A DNA stretch of 64,000 nt, from NCBI RefSeq assembly GCF_902459735.1, contig NZ_CABPRV010000010.1:1-64000 (forward strand), read 5' to 3'. The translations under genes were made by a program, and so were the position numbers. Numbering within the stretch: the first letter of the stretch is position 1; the number at the start of each line of letters is the position of its first letter. Origin of the DNA: Pandoraea capi. Lineage in GTDB: Bacteria; Pseudomonadota; Gammaproteobacteria; Burkholderiales; Burkholderiaceae. Under the pieces are notes generated by a model. That model did no database searches and was not told the origin of the DNA. It was given only the letters and a program-made list of their open reading frames with translations. Shown here in pieces: positions 1 to 8,347 of the stretch.

Positions 1-269
1 TCGTCCGACTCGATCAGGATCGCGCGATCCGCGCCGATCGCCAGCGCCGTGCGCAGCGTCTCCTGCGACTGGGCCACACCCGCCGACACCGCGATCACTT
101 CCGTCGCCACACCCGCCTCTTTCAGGCGCACCGCTTCTTCCACCGCGATTTCGTCGAACGGATTCATCGACATCTTCACGTTCGCAATGTCGACGCCCGT
201 GCCGTCGCTCTTCACCCGAACCTTTACGTTGTAATCCACTACCCGTTTGACCGGTACCAGGATCTTCAT
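1..269 (-). CDS. etfB: Electron transfer flavoprotein subunit beta (N-terminal part, runs off the window)
   Basis: Only the first 89 or so codons are present; the gene continues past position 1. The frame opens [20 protein letters not shown] and continues through '[21 protein letters not shown]' style residues (the NPFDEIA and EEAVRLKE parts are diagnostic of EtfB). With EtfA it forms the FAD/AMP-binding heterodimer that passes electrons from acyl-CoA and other dehydrogenases to ETF-ubiquinone oxidoreductase in the cytoplasm. The ATG at 267-269 is preceded by a GGAG ribosome binding site about 7 bases upstream and by a consensus -10 box at 309-314. etfA is expected next, outside the window. 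Family assignment is confident; the missing C-terminus cannot be assessed. Confidence 0.9.
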   Translation of the reverse strand, partial: MKILVPVKRVVDYNVKVRVKSDGTGVDIANVKMSMNPFDEIAVEEAVRLKEAGVATEVIAVSAGVAQSQETLRTALAIGADRAILIESD

Positions 270-308
270 GAACTCGCTCCAAAGTTACGTTTACGTCAAT
301 CCGCTGCC

Positions 309-314
309 ATTATA
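309..314 (-). promoter_or_regulatory. -10 box of the etfB promoter
   Basis: Read on the minus strand the bases are TATAAT, a perfect sigma-70 -10 hexamer, about 40 bases upstream of the etfB ATG. No good -35 hexamer sits at 17 bases, so the promoter may be activator-dependent. Position and match are seen; promoter function is inferred. Confidence 0.45.
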
Positions 315-673
315 ACCACACGGCGAATGACGCATTATTTGCATATTTGAGGCATTTTGTGGCAATCATTCATGAAATGCTCTGGCATTGCCACGGATGC
401 TCGATCCTGCGAAAAACGGCGCCGGTGCCTGACAGGAAGCGCTTGTGCGCCACGCCCTCACCCCGAACGATCGTGCTATTTTTATGCAAATCCTCTTGCG
501 CAGCCAGTTTCCTCGTGGTGCGTTTCCTCTAGAGAAAACACACCGGCGCGCGCACGCCTATGATCGAATGGCGCACCGGTAAAACCCTCGACACGACTGT
601 CGACGACCCCACCGATAAATCGCACCGCCGTCGCACGCACGACGGCCACCCGGCCATCCCGCCAGGAGGAGAC
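315..673. other. Intergenic region between etfB and the hydrolase gene
   Basis: About 360 bases separating divergent genes. An open frame continues upstream of the chosen hydrolase start (to 560), but it has no ribosome binding site and no family resemblance. No hairpin with a T-tract, RNA gene or repeat was seen. It presumably carries the promoter of the plus-strand hydrolase. Confidence 0.4.
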
Positions 674-1657
674 ATGACAACGCATTCGGAATCGCGTCTG
701 CAAGCCAGCGATGGGCTGACGCTCCACGTCCATACGTGGCAGCCGGAGGCCCGCGCGGGCGACATCGATAGCGCGCCGCTACGCGCAGTCGTCGCCATCG
801 TGCACGGCATGGGCGAACATGGTGGACGGTACGCGCGTCTGGCTGAGCACTTCGCGTCGCTCGGCATCGCGACCGTGACCTACGATCTGCGCGGGCACGG
901 CCGCTCAGGCGGCGCGCGCGTCTACATCGATCGTTTCGACGACTATCTCAACGACACCGAAATCTTTCTCACGCACGTCCGCACGACGTTCGGGCCGACG
1001 CCGCTGTTCCTGCTCGGCCACAGCATGGGGGGTGCCATCGCCGCGCTCTATACGATCACGCGCGCTCCCGCCAACGTCAGCGGCCTGATGCTCAGCAGTC
1101 CGGCGCTCGCGCCGGGTGAGCCCGTCTCGCCGTGGATGGTGAAGGCCGGACGCTGGGTGTCGCGCTGGCTACCGAAGGTGCCCGTCTTCAAGATCGATCC
1201 GACGGCCATCGCTCGCGATAACGCCGTGGTCGATGCGGCGAAAAAAGACCCTCTCAACGCGTATCGAGGTACCCCGGCGCGCACGGCAGCCGAGCTGCTC
1301 GACGCCATGGCGCGCATTCACGCCAACGCAGACGCCCTGCACTTGCCGCTCTACATCTTCCACGGCACGGCGGACCGGCTAACCGCCCCATGGGCGAGCG
1401 AACAGTTCCACGGCAACGCCGGCTCGCAGGACAAGACCCTGCGGCTCTACCCGGGCCACTTCCACGAAACGCTCAACGATCTCGACCGGGAAAAAGTCAT
1501 CGAGGAATTGACCGCCTGGCTGGTCGCGCATCTGCCGCAAACGCAGGCACCACAACGCGACGCCTCCGGACTATCGGCACTGGAGATGGATGCCATGCAA
1601 GGGACTCGCACGGCCAACACGCCGCGAACGCCGTTCGGTACGCATCACCGCATCTGA
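674..1657 (+). CDS. Alpha/beta hydrolase, monoacylglycerol-lipase-like (serine aminopeptidase S33 fold)
   Basis: 327 residues. The N-terminal part has the oxyanion-type motif HGMGEHGGR (about 44-52), the nucleophile elbow GHSMGG (115-120, Ser117), an acidic residue in FHGTADRLT (about Asp234) and a C-terminal His in GHFHE (about His264). This is the order of a Ser-Asp-His triad in monoacylglycerol lipases (Hydrolase_4 family), so it likely cleaves acylglycerols or other carboxyl esters. No signal peptide is seen, so it is probably cytoplasmic. The start at 674 is chosen because AGGAGGA lies 5-7 bases upstream and the conserved domain begins directly after it; the longer frame from 560 adds an Arg-rich, non-conserved stretch. 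The C-terminal 40 residues are not conserved and look disordered. The exact substrate cannot be told. Confidence 0.85.
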   Translation: MTTHSESRLQASDGLTLHVHTWQPEARAGDIDSAPLRAVVAIVHGMGEHGGRYARLAEHFASLGIATVTYDLRGHGRSGGARVYIDRFDDYLNDTEIFLTHVRTTFGPTPLFLLGHSMGGAIAALYTITRAPANVSGLMLSSPALAPGEPVSPWMVKAGRWVSRWLPKVPVFKIDPTAIARDNAVVDAAKKDPLNAYRGTPARTAAELLDAMARIHANADALHLPLYIFHGTADRLTAPWASEQFHGNAGSQDKTLRLYPGHFHETLNDLDREKVIEELTAWLVAHLPQTQAPQRDASGLSALEMDAMQGTRTANTPRTPFGTHHRI

Positions 1658-1679
1658 TCGGGTCACAGTCAGCCCGAAT

Positions 1680-1708
1680 GGGCGGGTTCGGTGCGCCTGA
1701 ACCCGCCC
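1680..1708 (+). terminator. Hairpin after the hydrolase gene
   Basis: GGGCGGGTTC (1680-1689) pairs perfectly with GAACCCGCCC (1699-1708) around a 9-base loop, 22 bases after the hydrolase stop. No T-tract follows, so it may be a Rho-assisted terminator or only an mRNA-stabilising hairpin. Confidence 0.4.
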
Positions 1709-1785
1709 TGCAAGCAGGGTCTCGCATTCCGATCCCTCACTGCGCGCTACACTGAAGCTGTGTGGATTCGCAAGGAGCCTCCGGC

Positions 1786-2559
1786 ATGCAAGCGCAGACG
1801 AAATACTCGCCGCAAACGGTCACCGGCATGCATTTCTGGACGCCGACGATCTTCAGCATCAAGACGACCCGCCCTCCCGGCCTGCAATTCACAGCAGGCC
1901 AGTTCGTACGGCTCGGCCTGCCGGGCGACGACGGAGAACTGATCTGGCGGGCGTACTCTTTCGTGAATTCGCCTGCCGAGGATACGTTGGAGTTCTACGT
2001 AATTACGATTCCCGAAGGCCAGCTCACGCCACGACTGGCACAACTCAAGGTCGGCGACGAGGTGCTCGTCGACCATACCGCCTACGGCTTTCTCACCCTC
2101 GATCGCTTCACCGGCGGCGGCGACCTGTGGCTACTCGCCACGGGCACCGGACTGGCGCCCTTCGTTTCGATCCTGCGCGATCCCGACGTGTGGCAACGCT
2201 TCAAGCGCATCTTCGTCGTGCACAGCGTGCGATGGGAGCGCGACCTCGCCTATTACGAAGAACTCAGACATTTCTCGCATCCGGATGTCGATCCGTCATG
2301 GGTCGACAAGCTTCACTTCGCGGTTAGCGTGACGCGCGAGCAAACGCCGGGCGCGTTATATGGACGTGTCACGACGCTACTGTCGTCCGGCGAACTGGAA
2401 AAGGCGATGGGCGCGACGCTCGATCCCGCGACGTCGCGCATCATGGTGTGCGGCAATCCCGACATGATCAAGGAATTGCGTGCCTGGTTTACCGGCAACG
2501 GATACGCGGTCAGCCGTACGGCGACGCCGGGACCGTTGGTGCTGGAAAAGCAGTGGTAA
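1786..2559 (+). CDS. fpr: Ferredoxin/flavodoxin--NADP(+) reductase
   Basis: 257 residues, the usual length of bacterial Fpr. FAD-binding domain first, with RAYSFVNSP (55-63) matching the RxYS(x)xxSP flavin motif, then the NADP-binding domain with ATGTGLAPF (118-126), and the family's C-terminal aromatic residue (ends EKQW). The enzyme exchanges electrons between NADPH and ferredoxin or flavodoxin in the cytoplasm and often serves iron-sulfur assembly and oxidative-stress defence. The start at 1786 has AAGGAG 8 bases upstream (1772-1777); an in-frame ATG at 1762 lacks this. It stands alone, convergent with the next gene. Confidence 0.93.
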   Translation: MQAQTKYSPQTVTGMHFWTPTIFSIKTTRPPGLQFTAGQFVRLGLPGDDGELIWRAYSFVNSPAEDTLEFYVITIPEGQLTPRLAQLKVGDEVLVDHTAYGFLTLDRFTGGGDLWLLATGTGLAPFVSILRDPDVWQRFKRIFVVHSVRWERDLAYYEELRHFSHPDVDPSWVDKLHFAVSVTREQTPGALYGRVTTLLSSGELEKAMGATLDPATSRIMVCGNPDMIKELRAWFTGNGYAVSRTATPGPLVLEKQW

Positions 2560-2611
2560 TGGTGGAGCGCATCCGGTGGATGCGTGATTCACAGCGGTAA
2601 CCGGAGAAGGC

Positions 2612-2643
2612 GGGAGACGGCGGGGAGACGGCGAGAGACGGCG
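2612..2643. repeat. 11-bp tandem repeat in the convergent spacer
   Basis: Two perfect copies of GGGAGACGGCG (2612-2622, 2623-2633) and a third, one base shorter (2634-2643), directly abutting the stop codon of the minus-strand gene at 2645. Probably a slippage product; no hairpin results. Confidence 0.6.
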
Positions 2644-2644
2644 C

Positions 2645-3466
2645 TCAGTCCGTCGGCTTCGCCCAGTCGGGCGCCCGCTTCTCGATGAATGCCCGCACGC
2701 CTTCGAGCGCACACGCGTCCATCATGTTGCAAGCCATCGTCTGCCCGGCCATCTGATACGCAGCCTCGATGCCGGTCTCGGCTTGCCGGTAGAACAGCCC
2801 CTTGCCCGCCGCCACCGCCGCAGCGGGCTTGGCAAGAATCGAGCGGCATAGCGCCGCCACCTCGGCGTCGAGCCGCTCCATCGGCACCACCCGATTGACC
2901 AGTCCGCGCTCGCGGGCCGTCTGTGCGTCGATGAAGTCGCCGGTCAGCAGCATCTCCATCGCCTGCTTGCGGGTGAGATTGCGTGAGAGCGCAACGCCGG
3001 GCGTCGCACAGAACAGGCCGACATTGATGCCGGAGACGGCAAAGCGCGCCACCGACGTCGCGACCGCAAGATCGCACATCGCGACCAACTGACACCCTGC
3101 CGCCGTCGCGATACCGTGCACCCGTGCGATGACCGGCTGCGGCATGCGCTGCATCGTCAGCATCACGCGCGTGCACTGATTGAACAACGTCCGGTAGTAA
3201 TCGAGCGACGGCTCCGCACGCATCTCCTTGAGATCGTGTCCCGCGCAAAAGGCCGGACCGGACGCGGCCAGCACCACCACACGGGCGCCGTCGTCACGAG
3301 CGATGTCGTCGAGCGCGCCTTGCAGCGCGTCGAGCATCGCTTCGGATAACGCATTGAATTGACGCGGACGATTGAGCGTGAGCGTTACCACACCGGCCAG
3401 CTCACCTTCGCCGTGAGTGACGAGAACCAGCGGCTCGGGCGCCGCCGTCGCTTGCGATGACGTCAT
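2645..3466 (-). CDS. Enoyl-CoA hydratase/isomerase family protein, ECHDC3-like
   Basis: 273 residues with the crotonase fold: NRPRQFNALS near the N-terminus, the CoA/oxyanion segment FCAGHDLKEM, and the second oxyanion segment ATAAGCQLVAMCDLAVA. The two catalytic glutamates of classical enoyl-CoA hydratases are both replaced: the first by Gln in AAGCQL, the second in the segment that reads VSGINVGLF. This pattern, with GLFCATPGVAL, is typical of the ECHDC3 group, whose reaction is not settled, so classical hydratase activity should not be assumed. It lies 102 bases downstream of the histone-deacetylase-like gene on the same strand and may be co-transcribed. Start codon ATG at 3466, encoding MTSSQATAA. 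Confidence 0.85.
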   Translation of the reverse strand: MTSSQATAAPEPLVLVTHGEGELAGVVTLTLNRPRQFNALSEAMLDALQGALDDIARDDGARVVVLAASGPAFCAGHDLKEMRAEPSLDYYRTLFNQCTRVMLTMQRMPQPVIARVHGIATAAGCQLVAMCDLAVATSVARFAVSGINVGLFCATPGVALSRNLTRKQAMEMLLTGDFIDAQTARERGLVNRVVPMERLDAEVAALCRSILAKPAAAVAAGKGLFYRQAETGIEAAYQMAGQTMACNMMDACALEGVRAFIEKRAPDWAKPTD

Positions 3467-3509
3467 GTCGTCTCCTGCGCCGCACGTTCGCGCCGCGATG
3501 AACGCTGCG

Positions 3510-3560
3510 CGCCGGCCGCTATCGATCTATCGGATCAATCGAATCTACCGAGGGCCGGCG
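3510..3560. repeat. Inverted repeat between the deacetylase-like and ECH genes
   Basis: CGCCGGCC (3510-3517) and GGCCGGCG (3553-3560) form a perfect 8-bp inverted repeat around 35 bases rich in ATCGAT/ATCGGA-like words. The outer arm ends 8 bases before the upstream gene's stop. There is no T-tract. It could be a weak terminator or an mRNA processing hairpin. Confidence 0.35.
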
Positions 3561-3568
3561 TCCGGACG

Positions 3569-4492
3569 TCAGACGTCGGCGAGCACCTTCAGATGCGCCA
3601 CGACACTGCGACCGAGCGCGGAGAGGTTGTAGCCGCCTTCGAGGCAGCTCACGATACGCCCCTTCGCGTGGCGATCCGCGATGGCCTTCACTTCCTTCGT
3701 GATCCACGCGAAGTCCGCTTCGGTCAGGCCGAGGCCGCCGAGATCGTCTTCACGGTGTGCATCGAAGCCGGCCGAGAAGAAGATCATCTCGGGACGGAAT
3801 GCGTTGAGGCGTCCCAGCCAGCCGTACTCGATGGCCTCGCGCGCCGCCATGCCGGACGTGCGTGCTTCAAGCGGAATGTTGAGCATGTTCGGCGCCGGAT
3901 CGTTGGCGCCGGAGAACGGATAGAACGGGTGCTGGAAGATGCCGCACATCAGCACACGCTCGTCGTTGCCGAACGCGGCCTCGGTCCCGTTACCGTGGTG
4001 CACGTCGAAGTCGACGATCGCCACGCGCGACAACCCGTGGACTTCCAGCGCGTGGGCCGCCGCAATCGCCACGCTGTTGAACAGGCAAAAGCCCATCGCA
4101 CGCGTGGGCGTGGCGTGGTGACCCGGCGGACGCACACTGCAAAATGCGTTGTCGAGTTCGCCGCGAATCACCGCATCCGTCGCCGCGACCGCTGCCCCCG
4201 CTGCGCGCGTTGCCGCACGCCACGAATACGGATTGAGCAGCGTATCGGGATCGATCGGGAAGTACCCGGATTCGGGAATGTTGTCGCGGATAAAATCGAT
4301 GTGATCCTGCGTATGCACGAGCCGCAGGCTGGCCTCGTCGGCCGCCGGCGCTTCACGGCGTTCGAGCAGACCGTCGATGCGACCGGCAATCAGTTGGTCC
4401 TCGATGGCGCGCAGCCGCTCGGGGCATTCCGGATGCCACTCGCCCATCTCGTGACGGACGCAATCGGGATGTGTATAGAACCCGGTAGCCAT
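3569..4492 (-). CDS. Histone deacetylase family protein (class II, acetylpolyamine amidohydrolase-like)
   Basis: 307 residues, full length for the bacterial family. Zinc-dependent deacetylase motifs are all visible: RPPGHHAT (121-128) with the paired catalytic histidines, DFDVHHGNGT (161-170) with Asp and His zinc ligands, SAGFDAHREDD (240-250) with the third ligand, and EGGYN (285-289). It should hydrolyse an acetyl-amide, probably an acetylated polyamine or another small molecule or a protein lysine, in the cytoplasm. Bacteria lack histones, so the family name is historical. The ATG at 4492 begins MATGFYTHPD, conserved in relatives. The ECH homologue follows on the same strand. Confidence 0.9.
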   Translation of the reverse strand: MATGFYTHPDCVRHEMGEWHPECPERLRAIEDQLIAGRIDGLLERREAPAADEASLRLVHTQDHIDFIRDNIPESGYFPIDPDTLLNPYSWRAATRAAGAAVAATDAVIRGELDNAFCSVRPPGHHATPTRAMGFCLFNSVAIAAAHALEVHGLSRVAIVDFDVHHGNGTEAAFGNDERVLMCGIFQHPFYPFSGANDPAPNMLNIPLEARTSGMAAREAIEYGWLGRLNAFRPEMIFFSAGFDAHREDDLGGLGLTEADFAWITKEVKAIADRHAKGRIVSCLEGGYNLSALGRSVVAHLKVLADV

Positions 4493-4980
4493 TCGTTGTG
4501 TCGCCTATCGCTTCGAATCGTTTTATTGGGACGGGCGGGGGATGCCCGCCGCGCCGTGGTCTCCACGTCCGGTAGCGGCCGGATGCGGAGCCTGACTCGC
4601 GCCGCGACGACGTGACTGACAGTCGTCAACAACACTCGCAAACGCGTGCCGATGGCCGGCATCCCCCATGAACACTGTCACGGACAGTGCACAGGCCTTA
4701 AGGTATCACAGGTGCACTCGGTTATACTGCCAAGCAGTCTCCCAGCAGACCCGTGACAGCCGGTTAGGGCCGTTCTCCCGAAATTCGGGACGGCAGGAAC
4801 TGGCATGAATGGTTGGCGCTCTAGGTAATTACGCACGTCGAGTTACCTTTCGATGAGGACCGAATCAACGCAATGCGATTCGACATCGACAGGCCGCGAC
4901 GAGAGCATCAACGCGACTAACGTGACGATGGCCGCAAGGGCCGCGTCGCATTCGGACTTCATACAGGCCTGACAGACAGC
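4493..4980. other. 488-bp divergent intergenic region upstream of mltB
   Basis: No gene is convincing here. It holds the promoters of the deacetylase-like gene (minus) and mltB (plus). A 15-bp near-perfect palindrome (4776-4790) and a looser inverted repeat (AGGTAA at 4823-4828, TTACCT at 4843-4848) are the only structures noted. The long leader before mltB could carry an RNA element, but none is recognised. Confidence 0.5.
4776..4790. promoter_or_regulatory. Palindrome TCCCGAA-A-TTCGGGA upstream of mltB
   Basis: Seven-base arms are perfectly complementary around one central base. It sits about 190 bases before the mltB start. The symmetry suits a dimeric repressor site better than a hairpin. 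No known regulator is assigned. Confidence 0.3.
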
Positions 4981-6120
4981 ATGACATCACCGGTACGGAT
5001 GTACGATTCACTCCCACGTTCGATGCGCGCGATCAGCGCGTTCAGTATTGCGCTGTGCATCGGCGCGTTTGCACTGACAAGCGTAAGCGCGCACGCGCAA
5101 GCCCGTGGCAAGCAAGCGGCGCAGACCGAGTTCGAGGAAGAAGTGGTGCCGCAACGCTATGCGGCCAATCCCGAGGTCGACGCATTCATCAACGACATCG
5201 TGGCACGCGACGGCTTCGATCGTACCGAGTTGCAGAAGGTCTTCTCGCGCGTGGTTTTCTCACAGACGGCCGCACGTCTTGCTGCGCCGCCCGCCACGCC
5301 CGGCCAGAAAAACTGGACGAATTACGAGAAGCGTTTCCTCGACAACACGCGCATCAACGGCGGCGTGCGCTTCTGGAATCAGAATGCGGCAGCACTCTCG
5401 CGCGCCGCTAAAGAATACGGTGTGCCCGAAGAGATCATCGTCGCCATCATCGGTGTCGAGACGATCTACGGGCGCAACATGGGCAACTTCCGCACCATCG
5501 ATGCGCTCACTACGCTCGCGTTCGACTATCCGCCCGCGCGCAATCGTTCGGAGCGAATGGCGTTGTTCCGCAAGGAACTCGAAAACCTGCTGCTCTACGC
5601 ACGTGAGCGCGGCGTCGATCCGTTCAGCATCTATGGCTCGTATGCCGGCGCGATCGGCATTCCCCAGTTCATGCCGTCGTCGATCCGAAACTTCGCGGTC
5701 GATTACAGCGGCGACGGCAAGATCAATCTGACGACGGATGTCGCCGACGCCATCGGCAGCGTCGCCAACTTCCTCAAACAGCACGGATGGCAGCCGGGAC
5801 AACCGGTCGTGTGGAACATCGCCGCCGATCGCGGCAGTCAGGGGCTGGCCGAGGCGGGCGCCGATGGACAACCCGAACCGCATTGGAAGCTCGGCGACTT
5901 CATCAAGGCCGGCATGCTGATGAACGAACCGCGCCTCGATGTGGGCTCGGCGCTCGACACGCCGGTGCTGATCGTCGATCTGCCGACACCCGGACAGGCC
6001 ACGCAGTACCGCATGGGCCTCACGAACTTCTACGTGCTCACACGTTACAACCGCAGCTTCTTCTACGCGATGTCCGTGTACGACCTGGCAGACGCCATCA
6101 AGGCCGCACGCGCGCCCTGA
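4981..6120 (+). CDS. mltB: Lytic murein transglycosylase B
   Basis: 379 residues. N-terminal signal sequence (hydrophobic run about 17-36 ending SAHAQA), then the SLT_2/MltB fold. The catalytic glutamate is Glu160 in GVETIYG (158-164), followed by IGIPQFMPSS and a DYSGDGKI element typical of MltB. The enzyme cleaves the MurNAc-GlcNAc bond of peptidoglycan with 1,6-anhydro ring formation, in the periplasm. No lipobox Cys follows the signal, so this is the soluble rather than the lipoprotein form. Start uncertain: ATGs at 4981, 4999 and 5023 all lack a strong ribosome binding site, and the one at 5023 would give a more standard signal peptide. It converges on cysM and shares a hairpin with it. 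Confidence 0.92.
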   Translation: MTSPVRMYDSLPRSMRAISAFSIALCIGAFALTSVSAHAQARGKQAAQTEFEEEVVPQRYAANPEVDAFINDIVARDGFDRTELQKVFSRVVFSQTAARLAAPPATPGQKNWTNYEKRFLDNTRINGGVRFWNQNAAALSRAAKEYGVPEEIIVAIIGVETIYGRNMGNFRTIDALTTLAFDYPPARNRSERMALFRKELENLLLYARERGVDPFSIYGSYAGAIGIPQFMPSSIRNFAVDYSGDGKINLTTDVADAIGSVANFLKQHGWQPGQPVVWNIAADRGSQGLAEAGADGQPEPHWKLGDFIKAGMLMNEPRLDVGSALDTPVLIVDLPTPGQATQYRMGLTNFYVLTRYNRSFFYAMSVYDLADAIKAARAP

Positions 6121-6179
6121 TCGTCGGGAGACTGGCCCCCACAACAGCCGTCACCGACCAACCTCGGTCGTCGGGCATG

Positions 6180-6204
6180 AAAAACGGGACCCTCGGGTCC
6201 CGTT
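6180..6204 (-). terminator. Rho-independent terminator of cysM
   Basis: AACGGGACCC and GGGTCCCGTT pair over 10 bases with a tight loop; on the minus strand the stem is followed by TTTTTCAT. It lies 25 bases after the cysM stop and about 60 after the convergent mltB stop, so it may serve both. Confidence 0.8.
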
Positions 6205-6229
6205 GCCGTTTGATGCCTTGCGACTCGAC

Positions 6230-7132
6230 TTACGCCGGGAACACGCCCGTCGACAGGTAACGGTCACCACGATCGCAAACGACGAACACGATGGTCGCGT
6301 TCTCGACCTCATGCGCGAGATTCAGCGCGATCTGGCAGGCACCGGCAGCCGAGATGCCGCAGAAAATGCCCTCTTCTGCCGCGAGGCGACGCGCCATGAT
6401 TTCGGCTTCGGCCTGCGTCACCGAGACCGTACGGTCCACGCGGGCGCGGTCGAAAATCTTCGGCAGATAGGCTTCCGGCCACTTGCGAATCCCCGGAATA
6501 CGCGAGCCTTCGGCCGGCTCAGCGCCGATGATCTGCACCGACTCGCTCTGCTCCTTCAGGTACTGCGAGACCCCCATGATCGTGCCGGTCGTGCCCATTG
6601 CGGAGACGAAGTGCGTCACGCGGCCTTCGGTATCGCGCCAGATTTCCGGGCCGGTCGTCTCGTAGTGCGCGAGCGGGTTGTCGGGATTGGCGAACTGATC
6701 GAGGATGATGCCGCGCCCGTCGCGCTCCATCTGCTGGGCGAGGTCACGTGCGTACTCCATGCCGCCCTTGACCGGCGTGAGGATGATCTCGGCACCGTAG
6801 GCGCCCATGCTCTGGCGACGCTCGACGGAGAGGTCTTCCGGCATGATGAGGACCATCTTGTAGCCACGCACGGCCGCGGCCATCGCCAGCGCAATGCCCG
6901 TATTGCCCGAGGTCGCTTCGATCAGCGTGTCGCCCGGTTTGATGCGCCCGCGCTGCTCGGCGCGCTTGATCATCGACAACGCGGGACGATCCTTCACCGA
7001 TCCCGCCGGGTTGTTGCCCTCGAGCTTGCCGAGAATCACGTTGTTGCGGCGGCGGATTTCGTCGTCGGGCAAACGCACCAGTTGCACCAGCGGCGTGTTG
7101 CCGATGGTGTCTTCGATAGTCTTATAGGCCAT
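6230..7132 (-). CDS. cysM: Cysteine synthase B (O-acetylserine sulfhydrylase)
   Basis: 300 residues, the normal CysM length. PLP enzyme of fold type II: the Schiff-base lysine is Lys47 in GSVKDRPAL, the phosphate-binding loop is TSGNTG (74-79), and SAMGTTGTIMG binds the cofactor ring side. It condenses O-acetyl-L-serine with sulfide (or thiosulfate) to cysteine in the cytoplasm. CysM rather than CysK is indicated by the start MAYKTIEDTIGNTPLVQL and the NPAGSVKDRPA context. It follows hldD on the same strand after 210 bases and a hairpin, so it is probably transcribed separately. It links functionally to cobA/cysN/cysD at the other end of the window. Confidence 0.94.
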   Translation of the reverse strand: MAYKTIEDTIGNTPLVQLVRLPDDEIRRRNNVILGKLEGNNPAGSVKDRPALSMIKRAEQRGRIKPGDTLIEATSGNTGIALAMAAAVRGYKMVLIMPEDLSVERRQSMGAYGAEIILTPVKGGMEYARDLAQQMERDGRGIILDQFANPDNPLAHYETTGPEIWRDTEGRVTHFVSAMGTTGTIMGVSQYLKEQSESVQIIGAEPAEGSRIPGIRKWPEAYLPKIFDRARVDRTVSVTQAEAEIMARRLAAEEGIFCGISAAGACQIALNLAHEVENATIVFVVCDRGDRYLSTGVFPA

Positions 7133-7273
7133 TGCACTAAGCTTTTTTCGGTCGGGAATCGAAACATTCTAATCCACCGGCCATGACCTCGCTCAGGGTA
7201 AGGTCTCGCGGCCAGCGATCGCTATCGTGAGCACCCGGCGAGATCCGATGTCCGAGACGGCGCGCCAAACACA

Positions 7274-7297
7274 ACGGGGAGCCGTCTGGCTCCCCGT
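7274..7297 (-). terminator. Terminator hairpin after hldD
   Basis: ACGGGGAGCC and GGCTCCCCGT pair perfectly over 10 bases with loop GTCT. On the minus strand it is followed by a T-rich run (TGTGTTTGG), not a clean T-tract. It closes the lapA-lapB-ugd-hldA-hldD transcript. Confidence 0.65.
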
Positions 7298-7342
7298 GTA
7301 CCGGGCCGACCCGGTGACAGGCATGGCGTGCCTGGCGCGTGC

Positions 7343-8347
7343 TCACTGCGCCAGCAACCAGCGCACGTAACGCGAAACGCCTTCGCCGACCGTATAGAAC
7401 GGCTGCTGATAGCCGCCGGCCTGACGCAGATGTTCTACGCTCGCCTGCGTGAAGCACTGATACTTGCCGCGCAGCGCGTCCGGGAACGGGATGTATTCCA
7501 CGATCCCCTGTTTGACCATCTCGTCGAGCGACAGCGGCGCTTCACCGGCCTCCTCGCGCAACGTGTTGATCACGGCAATCGCGATGTCGTTGAACGGCTG
7601 TGCGCGCCCGGTACCGAGATTGAAGATGCCGCTGCGCTCCGGATGATCGAAAAAGTGCAGGTTGACCTTCACCACGTCTTCGACCGACACGAAGTCACGG
7701 CTTTGCGTACCCGCAGCGTAGCCGTTGTACTCGCCGAAGAGCTTCACACGGCCATTGGCACGGAATTCGTTGAAGTTGTGGAACGCCACCGACGCCATGC
7801 GGCCCTTGTGCGCCTCGCGCGGGCCGTAGACGTTGAAGTAACGGAAGCCGGCCACCTGACTCGGCAGCTTGCCGCCCGCCTCGCGCATGGCGCGGCGCAC
7901 GATCTGGTCGAACAGAAACTTCGAGTAGCCGTAGACGTTCAGCGGTTTTTCGTACTCGCGCGTCTCCACGAACGTTTCCGACGCGCCATAAGTCGCTGCC
8001 GACGAGGCATACAGGAAAGGCACTGTCTGCGTCTGACAGGCCTCGAACAACGCCCGCGTGTAACGGAAGTTGTTCTCCATCATGTAGCGGCCGTCCGTCT
8101 CCATGGTGTCGGAGCAGGCGCCTTCATGGAAAATGGCGCGCACGCGACCGAATTCCCGGCGCTGGAAGCGCGCGACAAAGTCGGTCTTGTCGAGGTAGTC
8201 GCTGATCTCGCAGTCGACCAGATTGCGGAATTTGTCCGCACGCGTGAGGTTGTCGACCGCCACGATGTCGGTCTCTCCGCGCTCGTTGAGGGCTTTGACG
8301 AGGTTGGCGCCGATGAAGCCCGCGGCGCCCGTCACGATGATGGTCAT
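7343..8347 (-). CDS. rfaD: ADP-L-glycero-D-manno-heptose 6-epimerase
   Basis: 334 residues (usually about 330). Short-chain dehydrogenase-like epimerase: NAD(P)-binding GAAGFIG (7-13), the Ser/Thr region YASSAATYG, and the catalytic Tyr139 and Lys143 in NVYGYSK. It converts ADP-D-glycero-manno-heptose to ADP-L-glycero-manno-heptose, the last step in making the heptose donor for the LPS inner core. The first four bases of its coding sequence overlap the end of the heptose kinase gene (8344-8347), so the two are translationally coupled. Also called hldD. Confidence 0.95.
   Translation of the reverse strand: MTIIVTGAAGFIGANLVKALNERGETDIVAVDNLTRADKFRNLVDCEISDYLDKTDFVARFQRREFGRVRAIFHEGACSDTMETDGRYMMENNFRYTRALFEACQTQTVPFLYASSAATYGASETFVETREYEKPLNVYGYSKFLFDQIVRRAMREAGGKLPSQVAGFRYFNVYGPREAHKGRMASVAFHNFNEFRANGRVKLFGEYNGYAAGTQSRDFVSVEDVVKVNLHFFDHPERSGIFNLGTGRAQPFNDIAIAVINTLREEAGEAPLSLDEMVKQGIVEYIPFPDALRGKYQCFTQASVEHLRQAGGYQQPFYTVGEGVSRYVRWLLAQ

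Noticed and set aside
4823-4848. AGGTAA/TTACCT inverted repeat in the mltB leader as a small RNA or riboswitch
   Set aside because: Only six base pairs with a 14-base loop and no recognised conserved element.
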